From: Strigops habroptila
Taxonomy: Eukaryota > Chordata > Aves > Psittaciformes > Psittacidae
Direction of reading: 5' to 3'
Assembly (NCBI RefSeq): GCF_004027225.2
Contig: NC_046360.1
Span: forward strand, 2,964,001 to 3,028,000
DNA length: 64,000 nt
Shown piece by piece: positions 46,104 through 61,100 of this stretch. The number at the start of each line of letters is the position of its first letter. The stretch's first letter is position 1. A program made the position numbers and the translations under genes. The notes below the pieces were generated by a model. It saw only the letters and a list, made by a program, of their open reading frames with translations, was not told the DNA's origin and did no database searches.

Positions 46104-49100
46104 ATGAGTGACCAAATCCAGTTCATTGTTGAGAAGCTCAATCAAGAGCCCTTCAGGAAGAACTACAATTTAATCACGTTTGACTCCTTAGGGTCAACGC
46201 AGCTGTTGCAGCTGCTCAGTGATGTTCTGGGAGAGATTGACCCAAAGGTAAGGAAGGCGATTAGAGGTGCTCAGACCTGCATAGCTGTGAACATCTCGAA
46301 TGGGATTGACACAAAAGTTTGCTTTTAGTTAGGTCTGGCTCTGCATAATCCTGTGGCATGTTTGGTTTACCAAAGTAGCTTGTATGGAGCTTCCTGGAAA
46401 TAAACATGCCTGGCAAGAATCCTTCCTGTCTGTACATCTAAGTGTTTTTGGCAAACCAGCAAATGTTTCTTGGGTCAGGGATACTGGATCCCTGTCCCCT
46501 GCAGACTGACGACTGTATATTTTGCCTTGGGACTCAGGATACAGCTCTTCACTGGGTTCATACTGCCAACCACTGTGTTCTTAAGTCAAATGCTAGGCTG
46601 TGTCTTGCACAATTGGCCAAGAACTGAACCATCAATTAGCCGTTGCAATAGATATTGAATCCCTTTCCTCTGAGGCTACCAAAACCATGTAAGATTAGAA
46701 GGGGTCGTTCATACATCTGCAGTGCAGATACATGTGCCTTGGAGTGCTGGGATATCTGGCTTCCTTTGTGGGAATAATTGGTTTGTCTGCATGGATGAGG
46801 TCCCGTGAGCAGGGAGAATGTATTCCTAGAGTAAATTCACCTGAATAAATGCATTAGAAGGGAATTGAAGTTCAGTGCTAAAAAGGATGTTCTATAATGG
46901 AGCATCTCACTTCATTGACGTATCATGTGGTGGATGGATAAATTCTTTTAGTGTTGCTAGTTAATTAACATGACTTGGACAAATGGTGGATAATTAATAT
47001 TCTTTTTAAACTACCCAGCATGCTGTTGATATTAGAGAGGAGCTGCCGGAACAAACAGCTAAAAGGATGTTGAGTCTTCTTGGTATCCTTAAATACAAAC
47101 CTCCAGGAAGTGTATCGGACTTGTAAGTATCTATTTGCCTACAAACCCCAGTAAAACATCTTTTACACTTTAAACGGACCTGGAATTCAATAGTTGGGTG
47201 TATTTTTGACCTCGACTCTCCCAGTGGGTACATGTTAATGCCTTGGGGACAGGCGGTCCCTTGTCCCTATAAGGTGAGCTATGGGGGATGCCAGCCAAGG
47301 CTGCCCCTCGGGCCCTGCTGCAGCAGCTGCTATTGCGGAGCCAGCCAGGAGAGGGTGCCGCATGACTGGCAGGGGCACTCCCTTCCCCATCCATCCCCTT
47401 CGGACCAGCCGCCCGGGACTGGATTGCACCCTCCTGTGCCAGGTTTTAACCCAGAAAACCCACACTCTTCCCACATTGCCTTTATTCCTGAAGAATATCG
47501 CAGAAAAGGAAGAGTCGTGGTGGTTGGCTTTAGCTTTTTGATGTGTTATGGGGGGTTTTATCTGTCTCAAGGTAGCAGAATTGGGATAGTAAATAGCAAA
47601 TTGGCATCATGAATGTTTTCTCTTTTAACAGCATTAAGAAAATCATTAGGCGAGTGGAGGAGGAACATCAAAATGCTGCAAATTGTTTGTTCCAAGCCAG
47701 TGCTCTTTAGTTTGAAGTATTTTCTTTTTGTTGTTTTCCTATAGGAGTGCCTTTCGCCAAGGGTTAGTGACTGGAAGCAAACCTGTAATTCATCCTGTCT
47801 TACATTGGCTTCTTCAGAGGACCAATGAACTCAAGAAAAGAGCTTATCTGGCACGTTTCTTGGTAAAACTGGAAGTGCCAGCAGAGTTTCTACATGATGA
47901 TACTGTGGCTGACATCAACAAACAGGTACCATTTTTCATGAATGCCAACAGTTTCTGTTGATTAATTCAAGCGCCAACAGGAGGAGTTACTGCTGAGATA
48001 CGTGTTCAAGTGAGGTATGTTAAGAGCATGTTGGAATCAAGGATGAGCAAAGATTTGTGATGAGAAATATATGTTTTGACCATCTTTCTCCCAATAACCC
48101 TGAAATTGTATATTAATAGGTAGCATTGAATTGAAAGGTTTTAAGCCCATTAAGTACTTGGTGCTAAATAATGTTCAGAGCCATGTTGGCCAGGATAGAT
48201 TTTTATTTCTTAATTTTTAAAGACTTTTTTTTTTCCCCCTATGGATATGAAATGAATGGTTTTAACTTCATAAATTACCACTTCAAACTAGTGCAGAAAA
48301 TGTTAGGACCAAAAGCCAATGTCTCCTAATTGTGAATTTTATTTAGTGCTTAATATTTGTGTTAGCCTTATCCCACTTCTGCTTCAACCACTTTTTTTTT
48401 TTTTTTTTTGTGAATAAGTAAAATAATTGCTTCTTCCTGGCTTGACATTCCTGCTCATTATGTTCCCACTTCTTTTGTGAGCATTAAATGTTGATTTTTA
48501 GATAGTCAGACTGGGTGGGTTTGAAATGTAAAGCTTAAAAGTGCACCAAAGTTATGGTTTTAGATCTATATTATATGAGGTACATATTTACTTAATTTTT
48601 ATCCAGTTTTCTCTGCCTTTTGCTCTGTATAGGCAAAATCACAGTGGTTTTGAATGTCTGTAGCAGGTAATTTGATTTATTAACTGTGCACCAGCAAAGC
48701 TGTGTAGTTTAACTAAAACTTGGCTAAGCCCTTTATTTTTTTGTTACCACTAACAATATTGGATCTGTAATTTGGAGTAACTAAGCAGTAGTAGCAAAGA
48801 GAGAAAGGAATGCAGATTGTATGGGGGTCTTTTTCAGTATGTCACAGTCTTAGTATATATAAATATCCAACTCCATTATTTCCATTACCTAAGATGTGTT
48901 CATTTCTGGGATTAGAGTAATATAACCATCTTATTAGTTAATGCCCTGCTGATTAATTCAAAACAGAAGCTGGGTAATATAGTGCCTTGATATAAGTTAA
49001 TACTACAATGCAAATATTTAGATATTGTATTAAAGAATTTAGCCTACATCATTTAGATACAGGCTTGCCATAGTGTCTCTTAAGAGAAGCATTTCAAACA

Positions 49101-52100
49101 TGAGAGCTTGGAAATCTTAGAACATGGTTGAGTTTTACGGGTGTATAGAATCAGAATGGTTAGAGTTGAAAGGGATCTTAAAGCTCATCCTTTTGTAGAT
49201 CATTTAAACAAGGTGCTTGGGATACTTGCCACCTTCTCAACTGTGTTGTGATTTACACATTGGATTGGCTGCAGTATCTCATTTAAAAGTAAGCAACTTC
49301 AGGCGTAAATCTAGTCTTCAGTGAGCTGCCCCCAGGTGCCAGGAATCTTTCTTTCCACTATAGGAACCTGGGTGTTCTTTGGTCATTTGATTGTGTCATG
49401 CACTTCAGGTGCTCTTGGGGTAATTGCAGCTTTTATTGGGTGAAGGTGAGAAACCTGCCCTTCATTATGCTCTGGCAAAGTGTGCTCTGCCCTTGTTTGA
49501 ATCTTGCTGTTGGGCTTGAAATTTTGTGTTCCAATAAGGGAAAGACTCACTACAATCCCCTTTTGCAAGAGGTAGAGAATCCATGCAAAGGGAAGCTGTT
49601 GGACATCAGCAATCAGGAATACAGTTGCTCAGAGACTACCTGCTATCCTTTATTTGTTAAAGTACTTCTGTAACACCCAAGTGATACCATGCAGGCCAGT
49701 TGCATTTTTACTCCTACTCTTCTGTAACTCATTCTTCATTGTCCAGCATGTCCATTGCCATTTAACCAAGCTCTTTCTCTATTATTTTATCTTCTTCTCA
49801 GTATCCATTTTATTGCTATTTTTTAAAATTCATTCCAGCTTGTCAGTGTGTTGATATTAAAACAACCAGAAATGAACAGAGCATTCTAGATGCTGGTTTC
49901 CCAGGGTTTTATAGAATAGAATTGCTTCTTCACTGCTCAGGGCTGGGATGTCTTTGTTTGAACTGGCCTCTGCCATTGCCACTTTGTGTTCAACATTCAT
50001 ATCAATTGCTTTTTCCAGGAAGTAAGCAATGACTTGATCTTCTCTTTTTAGATTTTTCCATCTCATTGAATGGCTGTTTCTGTGGAGATTATCTTTCCTT
50101 GTATCTCAGCTTGCATTTCTCCCAAGTTGAATCTAAATTTATTTCCTATCCATATTTCTAAACTCTTTCTGTCCCCTGTTATTTCTCTACCCACACAGAC
50201 TTTCACACTGCCTCTCAGTTTAAGATTACTGGTGGGCACTGTACTGGTGTGGAAGTAGCACACTGTCTACTTCTTTCTAACTACTGAACTGCATATTTAA
50301 ATCTCTGTAATATACTGAGGGCATGATTATGCAATGTGTCAAAACTGTTTCTCACGTGTTAAGTCAGGTGTGCTCTTGGACTGCTTTGATGGATTGAAGC
50401 TCAGTGCTCTCTAAATTCAAGCCCCATTGCTTCGATCAAGTATACTGGGAGATCAAACTCTTCCTTTTTGGGCTGATAGATTTACGTACGTGATATACAC
50501 ACAGTAAGAGAGAATAATTTGTTAATGTAGCATCATCCCTTTCAGATAACATCTTCCTGTTTTGAAAATACACTGTGTATTACAAGGTGAAAATACCAAA
50601 GAAATTGTGAAACTTCTGAGTGTGCCTTTGAGTAGCAGATAATTCACTGTGATTTTTTTTTTTTTTTGCTTTATAAGTTGACAAGCTTTTGTGATGGAAA
50701 AAATACCTTTAATTCTTGTTCTCACTGTATTTCTTTTTGAATATTTACTGTCTTAGTAGTAAAGCAACATGTCGATCTGAAAATCCTTAGCCAGAGAGCT
50801 CATTCTGCATGGTTTTTATTTCATTTTTAGTATGAAGAACTGATGGAAGCATTCAAAAACCTACATAAGGAGTGCGAGCAGCTCAAAACATCTGGTTTAT
50901 CTACTGCAGAAATAAGAAGGGTAAAAAAAACTTGACAAAATCACACAACTTTTTTTTGTTAGTTATTTTCTTGAATGTCAGTAGTTCTATTTTTGTTGGG
51001 TTTATGGACTCATTGCAGTGTGTGAGTTGTAGAGGTCAGAGCTGGTGGGCACTGCAGCTGCCTTTTGAAACTGTTCTCTGTTGGCAAACAGCTTAGCAAA
51101 TCCTCACTTGTGCTTAGAGCTGAGCTTTCTGAAGCAGATTGGGAACTAAGGCTGCCAAGACTCTCTTCAGCAGGATTTTCAAATATTAGAACTCCCTTTC
51201 CTCTGCTTGCTAAGGCTTTTTTGCCTTTGCCTGCTACAAAGCCTTTTGCTTTACTGGCACAGGGTAATAATTTCAGAGGGAGTTGAATGAATTAAGAGCT
51301 TAAGTCAATAAAAATGATGATCCTGTGTGGCCCAGGTGTTAAGCAACATATTTTCCCTGTTTCAGCAAAATATTGGAGTGTGTGTACAGCTTTTCAGTAA
51401 GACGTACAGACAAGTTAAGCAGATGTTGAGAAAAGGTCTAAATTTGGAGAATTTATTTCCCTTTCTCTCATAACTATCAATCTGCAGAGTCCTGCTGTTG
51501 TAAAATAGGAGAATAATAATTAAATACATGTTTTAGCACTATAAAGTGTTTCTTCTAACACAGTTTTAATACAAACAGTGGCAGCAAACATCACCTGTCT
51601 GCAACTTTGTGTAAAATTGTGTGCCAATTGTTCTAACATTAAGAACATATGTTCAACATCAGATGTTGAATTGATGCTGATTTTTGCAAGGTGGTTTCTG
51701 TTTGTTTGTTTTTATTTTGGAGAAATCCACCTGCTTTTATTTTAAATGTTCACACTAATACGGAGAGGTGCAGATGAAGGAATGTTAGCAGAAAGAGAGT
51801 GGGAACTGTGGGGGAAGAGAAAAGAGAGATTGGAATCCTGGATATTCTGATCATCGATCAATAAAATGATAACCACTTCATTGTATTCAGAGAAGAATTC
51901 TGATTTTCATATTAATTTGAACAGAATTTAGTCCAATCCATATGATATTGCAAATAAATTAACATTTCTTTATTTTTTCCTGCTTTTTAGGACATTGATG
52001 CAATGGAAGAGGAGAAAGATCAACTCGTCAAAAGAGTGGAACGTCTTAAGAAGAGGGTAATAAGAGAAGTAACACTATTATGTTTCAGTGTCGTAGTCCT

Positions 52101-55100
52101 TGGCTTGCAACTCTGATTTTGGAATGCAAACAAGGATTAAGATAAACATACTCTGTGTCTAGGAAGGAATCAAGTAACTAATTGACCCACAGGGAATCTC
52201 CCTAGGCATTAGTCCAGAGCTTTTAAGAATCTTGAGTCCAGAACTTTGCTGTCATTTCTGAGTAGTAACATGTATGGAAAGGAAATGCTAAGTGAGCTTG
52301 TGAAACACATGATCTCTTTAATGTATTTCTCAACTATCTGACAGTAACATGCACTATTTATCCACTTGCTGTAGGTGGAGACAGTACAAAATCATCCACG
52401 AATTCTTGAAATAGCAAGACAGCTTCGCGTAGAAAAAGAGAGAGAAGAATCTTTGGCTCAACAGAAGCAGGAACAAAAAAATCAGGTACTGCCATAAAAG
52501 CATGCCTATAAATAGTTGTTGACATGTTTGGGAATAATGCATTAAAAAAAGTACATCAGGAACAACAGTCCAGTGTTTCTCCCAGCACCAGAAAATTAAA
52601 TCCCATTGAAAATATCTGTGTACATTTTAAGGGAAGAGGCTTGACCCTGCAAGATCTAAAGACCTCATTCAAAAAACTTGGCTGCCTCAGCTGCCACTGA
52701 CATCATCATTTAGCAGTCCCAGGATATGTTCCATGACTTACTGTTGTAGCACCCAAAGAGAATTCATTATATTTATGGGAGTGAGCAAATGTTTCCTTAG
52801 ATTTGTATCTCTGCATCTGTACTAAGGTTTCAAGGGCTGAGGAACACAGCAAGTACCTCAGCTTTTCACTGGGTGGGAATATTGATTCAGGAGCAACCTT
52901 GGGATTTTGGTCCCTGAGTTTGACAAAAAGGTTGTCCTGGGAAGCACTGGAAGCGGTTAACATCTGAATTCCTGAGCTGTGTTGTCAAAACATGATACTT
53001 TTCTAAAATCCAGTGCAATATTGATATATCATCTTCCCAAATTCTGTAGTATTAACTTCAACACTGTATTAAAAGGGGAAACCCCCACAGATTTCTAGTA
53101 TTGCAGTCTTATGTCTGGATGTGGAATCGATGTGAATCAGTTGGCTGTCAAGCTGCTGAGTCTTTGCTTGAACCTGAGTGAGATCACAAGTAAATGAATG
53201 TGATGTCCAGCTGATTCCAGTTCTTGGTGTGCATCAAATCACAAAATCACAAAAATGATCATCAACTGGGTGTTGTCTGGCAACAAGCTTCCCAGTGTGC
53301 TCTCAGGTTGGACGGTGGATCTCTGTGACAACTCAGCTGCATTGCAAGAACTGCAGTACAAGGATAGTTAGCTGCTGCAATCCTGAGTCTTGCTGTCTTT
53401 ATGTCTTTTGTTGTTGTTCTGATGTGCAAGCCACGTGTATTTTTGATTGAAAACTGTGCAATGAATTTCTGTCATAGAGAAGAAACCACTTGAGAGAACA
53501 AGAATCCTCAATGAACACTACAGAATATTGAGTAAAGGCCAGTTGCTGAGACTTTGTTTTGGCACGTTCCCTTGTGAAACAGTCAGCAGATGCTCACAGC
53601 TACCATTTTTTATATTTGGGATTCTTTTTGATACTCTTTTGTTTTAGGTGTTTGAATATGCATTTCAAAGGAGTGAGCTAATCTGTGTCCCATTCTCTCT
53701 CCAAAGTTGTTCCACGCAGAGCAAAGACTGCAAAGAGCACAGCTCCAGCTGAAAGAAATGCTTCATGCAGTAGTGGATTCAAAACCTGAAAGTAAGTAGT
53801 AATCTATAAAGGCTGGGGGTTTACACTTCTCTGTTAGAAATGAAATCAAAATTGGATGGTTGTCAGTAATACGGCAGTGCCAGAAAGAATATAGGAACTT
53901 ACGAGAACCTAAGGCACATGCTGGAGATCCTAAGGCTGAATATGCCTTGCTACGAACAGCCAGGGAGACAATCACAAGGGAAGATGATATCAGTCATATT
54001 TTTGAGGTCCATCTCTTAAAAAAAAAATCTCAAACCAGTTAAATAGTGAATACTGACCATAATACTCTGCAAGAAAAAAACCACAGCTGGAAATACAAAG
54101 GGTTGGAAAAAGCAGAAACCACTTAATCAGAAGTTTGTCCTTTCTAAGGTTTTATGCCTTTTTGTATTTGTAATTGGGTGTTGGTGAAATACTGCTTCTG
54201 AAATTTTTTCTCAATGAATGTACAAATACATCAAATATTATGTTTTATTCAGTGTAGGTTTGTTTTTTCTAGTTACCTCCTATAAAATACTTTGAAAGTT
54301 TGGAAAGCTTTAAGGCCTTTTTCTTACTGTAGTGCAACTTTGTGTTGTAGTTTTGTACGATACTAAAAATAAAACTACTTTCTAATTAGGCTTTTTTTAT
54401 AGATCATGGTTTATATATAGACATACACTTACATATGATTATGTTTATAAATATTTTTACTACATATATCTATATATTGAAGCCTATATATTTAGATATG
54501 AATATCTTTGTTTACATATGATGATACTGTGTTCTTGTTATACGACTGAGCTGATTGAGTTGTCTGTTGCTGTATTACATTAATCACAGAATCCCAGACT
54601 GGTTTGGGTTGGAAGAGACCTTAAAGCTCATCCAGTTCCAACCCCCTGCCACGGGCAGGGACATCTTCCACTAGAGCAGGTTGCTCCAAGCCCCTGTGTC
54701 CAACCTGGCCTTGAACACTGCCAGGGATGGGGCAGCCACAGCTTCTCTGGGCACCCTGTGCCAGCGCTTCAGCACCCGCACAGGGAACAACTTCTGCCTA
54801 AGAGCTCATCTCAATCTCCCCTATCAGCTTAAAGCCATCACCTCCTGTCCTATCGCTACAGGCTCTTGTAAAACAGCAAGATTTTTTCTCCTCGTTTTCA
54901 GTGCTATCTCAGTCTGCAAATAACCTCAGCAAATAAATTATAGTAATTGTGGAGTAGGTTAGTACTGTATGATTGTTTATAGAAATAGCAGGTGGGAAGG
55001 AATTGCAGTTACTAGGTAAATGCATAACTAACTGTCTCCAAAGGCTACGATTTGACAATCTCTAGGTTTCTGCTGGTTTAATCACTTTGAGGGAAATGTG

Positions 55101-58100
55101 ACAAGGATTAGCCTGGCACTTTGACAACAAAACTGGGAGTCAGGTTAGGGTTCAGTGTTTCAGATATGTGATCTCTGGCAAATCACTTACCCCCTTTCAG
55201 TTTCTCTCTTGCACTTAGTTGCTAATAACACATCACAGGATCAATAGATATTTTATGTGCTGTTCATACAGGGATTAGGGTTGATTTATAGGCAAATACT
55301 TCACTGCATGCAAAGTAGCGTGGAGGTGTAAGACTCAGAATGATCCTTTCTCAGGGCTTCTCCAGTTGCATTCTAAGTTGCTGTGGTAAAAAATAAAAAG
55401 CCATAGAATGATTTTTATTATATGTATAAATTACATCCAGAATTATAGAACCTGTTTATCGATTTAAACTGCACAAAGTAAGTCATTGTCCTGCTCTTTC
55501 AGGTGCAGTTAATATTCCAGTTGCATCACATAACTGCTTTGGCAGCCGCTTTGAGTTAGAGAGTTTTTTCCATCACCACCACGCTGCGTTGCTGTTACTT
55601 TGTAATTTTACTGTAATTCTTTTATGATGCTCATCAACTGCTGAACCACAAATTGAACTAAGAGTATCTGAACTATCTTCTCTACTCCAAGGGACCTGCA
55701 GAGGATTTTGTAACTGTTCCATTTTTTGCAGTAGCTATCAGAGAGTTTATACAGCAAAGCTGTGTCAACAGTTCTATTTCAGTTCCGGGGGTTTTTTTAA
55801 GGCCAATGGAAACTTGATGGGTTCAGTTCACAGAAGCAAAGGTAACATAATAAAAGGCAGTAAATGTGTCATTTAATCGTTGAGATGAAAATAAAGATAA
55901 AGTTAACATATTTAATTTCCTTATCTTGAGTCCTGCTTGCAGGGGAAAAAAAGTGTTTGGATGTTCTGAAGAAAAATTTGGAGTCATTACTCAAGCAAAC
56001 TTGTGTTGAAATGTTGCCCAAACAAAGACTTAAGGACATTGCTCTGCAACTGCTTTTCTCTGTAGTAGTTACAAAGACACTACAGTAGTAGCAATTGCAG
56101 AATGCCAACTGTGTGTTTGAAATAATTGAAATTAGGTGACCAGAGAGCACTGAACAGGATCCCATTTATTTTAAAAGCTTTGTTGGGCTACAGTTAACAC
56201 AATTTATTTTACTTTAAAAACTCCCTCTGGCTGCAGTTTGGTCCCTCAGCTGCCTGCTCAGGTCAGTATAACTTGTGTGCTGACAGGCCAGTATAGCTCG
56301 TGTGCTGACAGGTCAGCAGCTGCTTGGTAGATGTGGATTTTCACTGGAATTTAGACTTTCCTTTAAAATTATTTTATTTTTTAATACTTCAGGTGTTTTT
56401 ACTTCCAAAGCAAGACACGACGATAGAAGTTGTTGATAATGAATAGAAGCTTTTTTTTGTGTCTTACAGATGCTGCTTTGATCACTTCATCCTATAATTA
56501 ACTTGGGATGAAGTACTTTAAAGAAATGAAAAGGAATGCAACTAGCACATATTGATGAGCATCATTTGTATGCAATTAACATCATTCTGCTTTAGCTAAG
56601 CCAGGAAAATACAGCTTATGGTTCATAGGTTTGTAACTCTTGGAAATAAAATACTTAGAAGACTTTGTATTGTAGCATGAAAACCAGGTGATTGTTTTGA
56701 GATGCTTTGTAGACTAAAGTTGATCATACTGGTTTCTACAGCAGACTCCTTAGTGGTTTAACTTCAGTACTACTCAATATATTTAACTCCAGAGAGGCAG
56801 TTGCTTCTGATAGCACTAAGTAACATGAATTTAGAGTTCCTGGGGTTTTTGTGTGGTCGTGGTGTTATTCCAGATATGAATAGCATTTTTATTAGCACCC
56901 ACTAGTTTGGATAACCTAGCTCGTGCTTCCTCAGCAAGATTCCCATCTTTTTGCTTTGAATATCTCTGCTGGCACAAACAGAAATGTTTAATGCCAAGAA
57001 TTGAGCAGAATTACTGAAATTCTTGATCTCTGTCCATTTTATAGGACATGATTGTTCACTTTATTGGCAGAAATACGAAGAAGTGGATGACTAGCTGGAA
57101 AATGTTGATTAAAGGAATGTATTAAGATGATTGTTGTTGATAAACAGTGAAATGTGTAATTGATATACTTCATTAATATGTAGTAATAGATTTAGAGCAC
57201 TGAGAACTTCAAAGATACCATTCAAAGAGGAACTGCTTTGTACAGAACTCTATTCTATGCCATTCACTTGATAAAAAATAGACATTTAGGATGCTGTTAC
57301 TTAAAACATTCCATTTGAATGAAAACATTAACAATTTTCTTTCCCACAGAACTATCTTTCCCAAGAATTCCAAGTTTAAATGATCTCCACCAACACGGCA
57401 GACCACATTTCAGTTAAAATCATAGATGTGTTTGGTAAAGGAGAATGGCTTAGGTGGAACTTTATTTTCATCTTGAAATGATTTCTTTATTATAAAGTCA
57501 CTGTCAATTGATGCAAGCTCAGGGGTAAAGCACTGATGTCTTTGATGAGAATTCAAGCCTGCTTGGTCAGATTAAATAGTATTGCTGTGGTTGACTTCTT
57601 TAAGACCATTGACTCTTAACTGGCACCCTGTTTTGAAGACAAACAAGGCAGCAAAAATTCAACATGAGCTCTGTTAAAAGGATTAAAAGGAGTTTGTTGA
57701 AAGTTTTAGAGAATTAATCAGGGAATCATCACCAAGTGGATGCATTTCTACTTGGGACATGCAGAAATCAGTGTTGGGCTCTTTTTTGTTTAGTATTTAC
57801 ACTGGACACCTGAAAGAAAAGAGCCCATAAGGACTGGTGAGATTGCCAGGAGAACTAAAAATAGGGGCAATGACTGAATAATGAGGAGTCTGTTGATTCG
57901 AAGTGACCTTAATCACTTAGGAAGCCAAGCCCATGCCAACAGTATGTATTTTAAGGAATAGCAGAATGCCACAGTATTCCTCTAGGAATAATATATATGC
58001 AATGTCATTATAGCATGTGGGACTTTTTCCTAAGAAGTGACTCTGAAAAGGACTTGTGGGTCATAGTGTAAAATGGAAGAACGGTCTGAAAGATTTGGTG

Positions 58101-61100
58101 CTATCCATGCATTTATTTATGGAAGAAAATGGAGTGGGAGAGTTGTATTACCTCTGATGTATCCATCACTGCAACACTGTGTCCATTGACCAGAATTCAG
58201 GAAGGATGTTGAAACGTCAGAGGGATTTTGAAGAGCATCGATAACGATAAGCATGGAAAGCATGACTTAAAATGGCAAATCCTGGAAGCTTTTTAGTTCT
58301 TCAAGGAGATATCAAAGGGATGATTTGATCATAATCATCACTTCCAATTTCCTTGTGCTAAATACTAGAAGCTGTGGAGGGAATAATTTACATACTCTCT
58401 TAGTGAGGGTGGTTGCAGACAGGGAAGTGAAGGCTTTGGTGGAAGTGAATGGTGTGTGGAAGTTTGTTGTAGATGTGCCTTCCTATGTGATATTAAACAA
58501 AGTGTTGGCAGGTAGTCTAGAAAATGAGTGCTCTTCTTGCCCTGTCTCCTTTTAAAATCAGTTATTGCTGCAAATAGTTTTGGTACAGGATGCACACTAT
58601 TGGTAGCCTGGAGAGGGAAAAGAAATAAGTGAATCAAGTTTTCATAGAATGGTTTTAGATCCATTAGCAGAATTATGCCGAGAAAATTGCCTCTTTTCTA
58701 CATGACCGAGCAAGCACGAAGAAACTCTTTCTCCCATCCCTCTCTTTGTAATAATAATAATAAAATAATCTGAATGGAAAACATGAGGAGTTGCTCTTAA
58801 TAGCTCTCCACATGTAAATACGTGGTTGGCAGAACCTTGCTAAAATAACCTTAGGGCACAGAGCCAGGCTTTCTGTGCAGCTTACGTATGTGGATTTTGT
58901 AACCATAAGTCAACGTTGAAACATTAAAAACAAATTTATATGTGTAATGGAAAGATTTAAAGCATGCTTGCTTTTCTTTCCTCCAGTCTGGGAATTTGAA
59001 ATAAGACTGGTTTTCAATGAAAAGAAGATTAAAGCAAGAGCTGCCCTATGCTTTGTTTTCTAAGGTTCTGTTAAGCAGCAAAAGTAGCTCTCAGGTAGTT
59101 GCTTCTCCCTGTGTTACGTTGAATTGTATAGGAGGGAAAATATATCCTAAGTAGTTAGGAAAGAAACTACATTAGTCATGAGGGATGTTGACATCATCAT
59201 GTCTTTCCCCATAAAGATGTCAAGTCTTAACTCGCTTCATTGCTCGCTGGGCCGTCAAGAGTAAGCGTGATGCAGAACCAGGCAGTGTGTAAAAGGAGTC
59301 GGTAGTAGCTCAGAGGTTACCTGAGAAATGGATCTCGATAGTGATCAAGGCTATACCCTGTGGAGGCAATATGTCCTCACTCTCCTGAAAGCAGCTGTTT
59401 AGGCGTGGTTGTTTCCTGAGTGTCATATCTCCAACAAATCATTGAAGCATGTACAGTTTTAGAAGGAAACTGGAGAGGTGGAAGAAATAAAGTATAGGCT
59501 GTAAATGCAGATATTTTTTTTGCTACTAAGAGGAAAGCAAGAAATCAGGTTCATTAAAATATTAATATTTAATATCAGCATAATTAAATTGATATCACTT
59601 TGATTTTGACACCAAAGATCTTGGTTATAAATATCAAACTGTGTTTCTAGTCAGTTCTGAGGTGGTAATTCTGCTCACAGCATACGTGGGAAGCTTTGCT
59701 GCATTTGCAGAGGTGGTAGATCTCTAGTGAGACATTAAAATGTGGTCCCTCCTGCCCAGCTCTGTCGTGGGCTGAGGAAGGCTGGAATCAAGTGCTTCTG
59801 GAAGAAAGAAGTGGGAAATCTCTCTCAATAAGTCCAAGTGTGTTTCTCAGGTATAGCTGTAGTGCCATGTACATAATGGCTTTTGCAAACATCGCATAAC
59901 TCCGCTATCCCATTCTGAAACCAGTATCAATGCTGTTTTGCACAAGATAAATGACTTTTCCACAAAGGGGAAAAGATCCTGTGGTAGTGTTGCTTTTCAT
60001 AAACATAGAAATCAACAAACTAAACTGCTGGAAAAGAGGAATTCCCACTCATTTTCAGTTTATGTTGACTTGACATTGTTAGCAACCCTGCTTTCCCTAG
60101 GGTCTGTTTTCTTTCTTCTAGTTCTTGAGGCTTTCTCAAGAGCTAATGGCTTATTTCCCCTCTGGCAGCTAAACCCAGTAGCCTTCCTTTCAGTCTGAGC
60201 TGCGAGCAGAGGGTGAGGAGGATCTAGAAGCCCTAGGGGCCCATTTTCCTAGGCTTCTATTTCACTTTGCTCTGACCTCCTCCTTTTGTCAGTGAGGGAT
60301 GTGGTCAGCAGGCTCTATAGGCTGAGAACCACAAGCTCTGCTTTTACCTACCACCTTTCCCATCCCGGCATTTTTTCAGCTGTGTATTGTTCTTACCTGT
60401 ATGTACCTGTATTTATTTATTAATTATCTGTTAAGGAAGCTAAATGACCTGGCAAGAGCCAAGTCATCCTAAGCCTGGTAACATGCAGTGTGCACCAGGC
60501 TGGTATAGAGCAAGACTTACAAATGGAGTTGCTTTTCTCCACAGATTTTTTTGTTGTCGTTCAGGAATTCCTTCTTGGTTTTTTCTATTTTATTGTTATT
60601 TTCAGCAGTCGTAGTCTATATCCTGTCCTGAGAGTAAATGCTTGTTCTTACAAGAAAAAAATAGTGTGCTATTTACAGGGAGGCAATTTATAAGTGTTCC
60701 AGCAATGCAAAAGACCCTTAAAGTAGGCATACATTAAATTCTGCTCATTTTAAGGGCTTTTTAGATGCCAGATTGGAATCAAGTTTTATTTTCAGGGAGA
60801 CTTTCCTGAAATCTATACATGAGCTAGGCCAAATTAAGATCTCTGTACCGATAAAGGATTCACCCTGAGATAATATCTGTCTGTAGGTGAAGTTAATTCA
60901 CATGAAACAATGAACCGTGCAATCTGTGAGTAGCACCAGCTTCAGGATGGTCCAGCCAGGGAAGTTCCAAGGGGTACAGCACAGCTGTGGTATGCTTTGC
61001 TGCCCCTCATCAGCGTGTGCATAAGCAACCACAGTCTGGCTCTTCACTTTTAAGATTTCAGAAGAATGTAATTCACAGCACAAAACAAGTAACGCAGAAT

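Larger units (their letters stand above)
47926..50830 (+). other. IFT81 intron after third coding-exon junction (47926-50830)
   Basis: A 2.9-kb A+T-rich intron. It holds T runs at 48391-48409 and about 50652-50669, a short CR1 fragment near 49144 and a weak LINE remnant near 49870. I see no other gene. Confidence 0.6.

Noticed and set aside
53860-54042. Open frame of 60 codons just after an IFT81 exon ([20 protein letters not shown])
   Set aside because: It lies after a clean gtaagt donor, is not in frame with the exon as read-through, and resembles no IFT81 isoform I recall.
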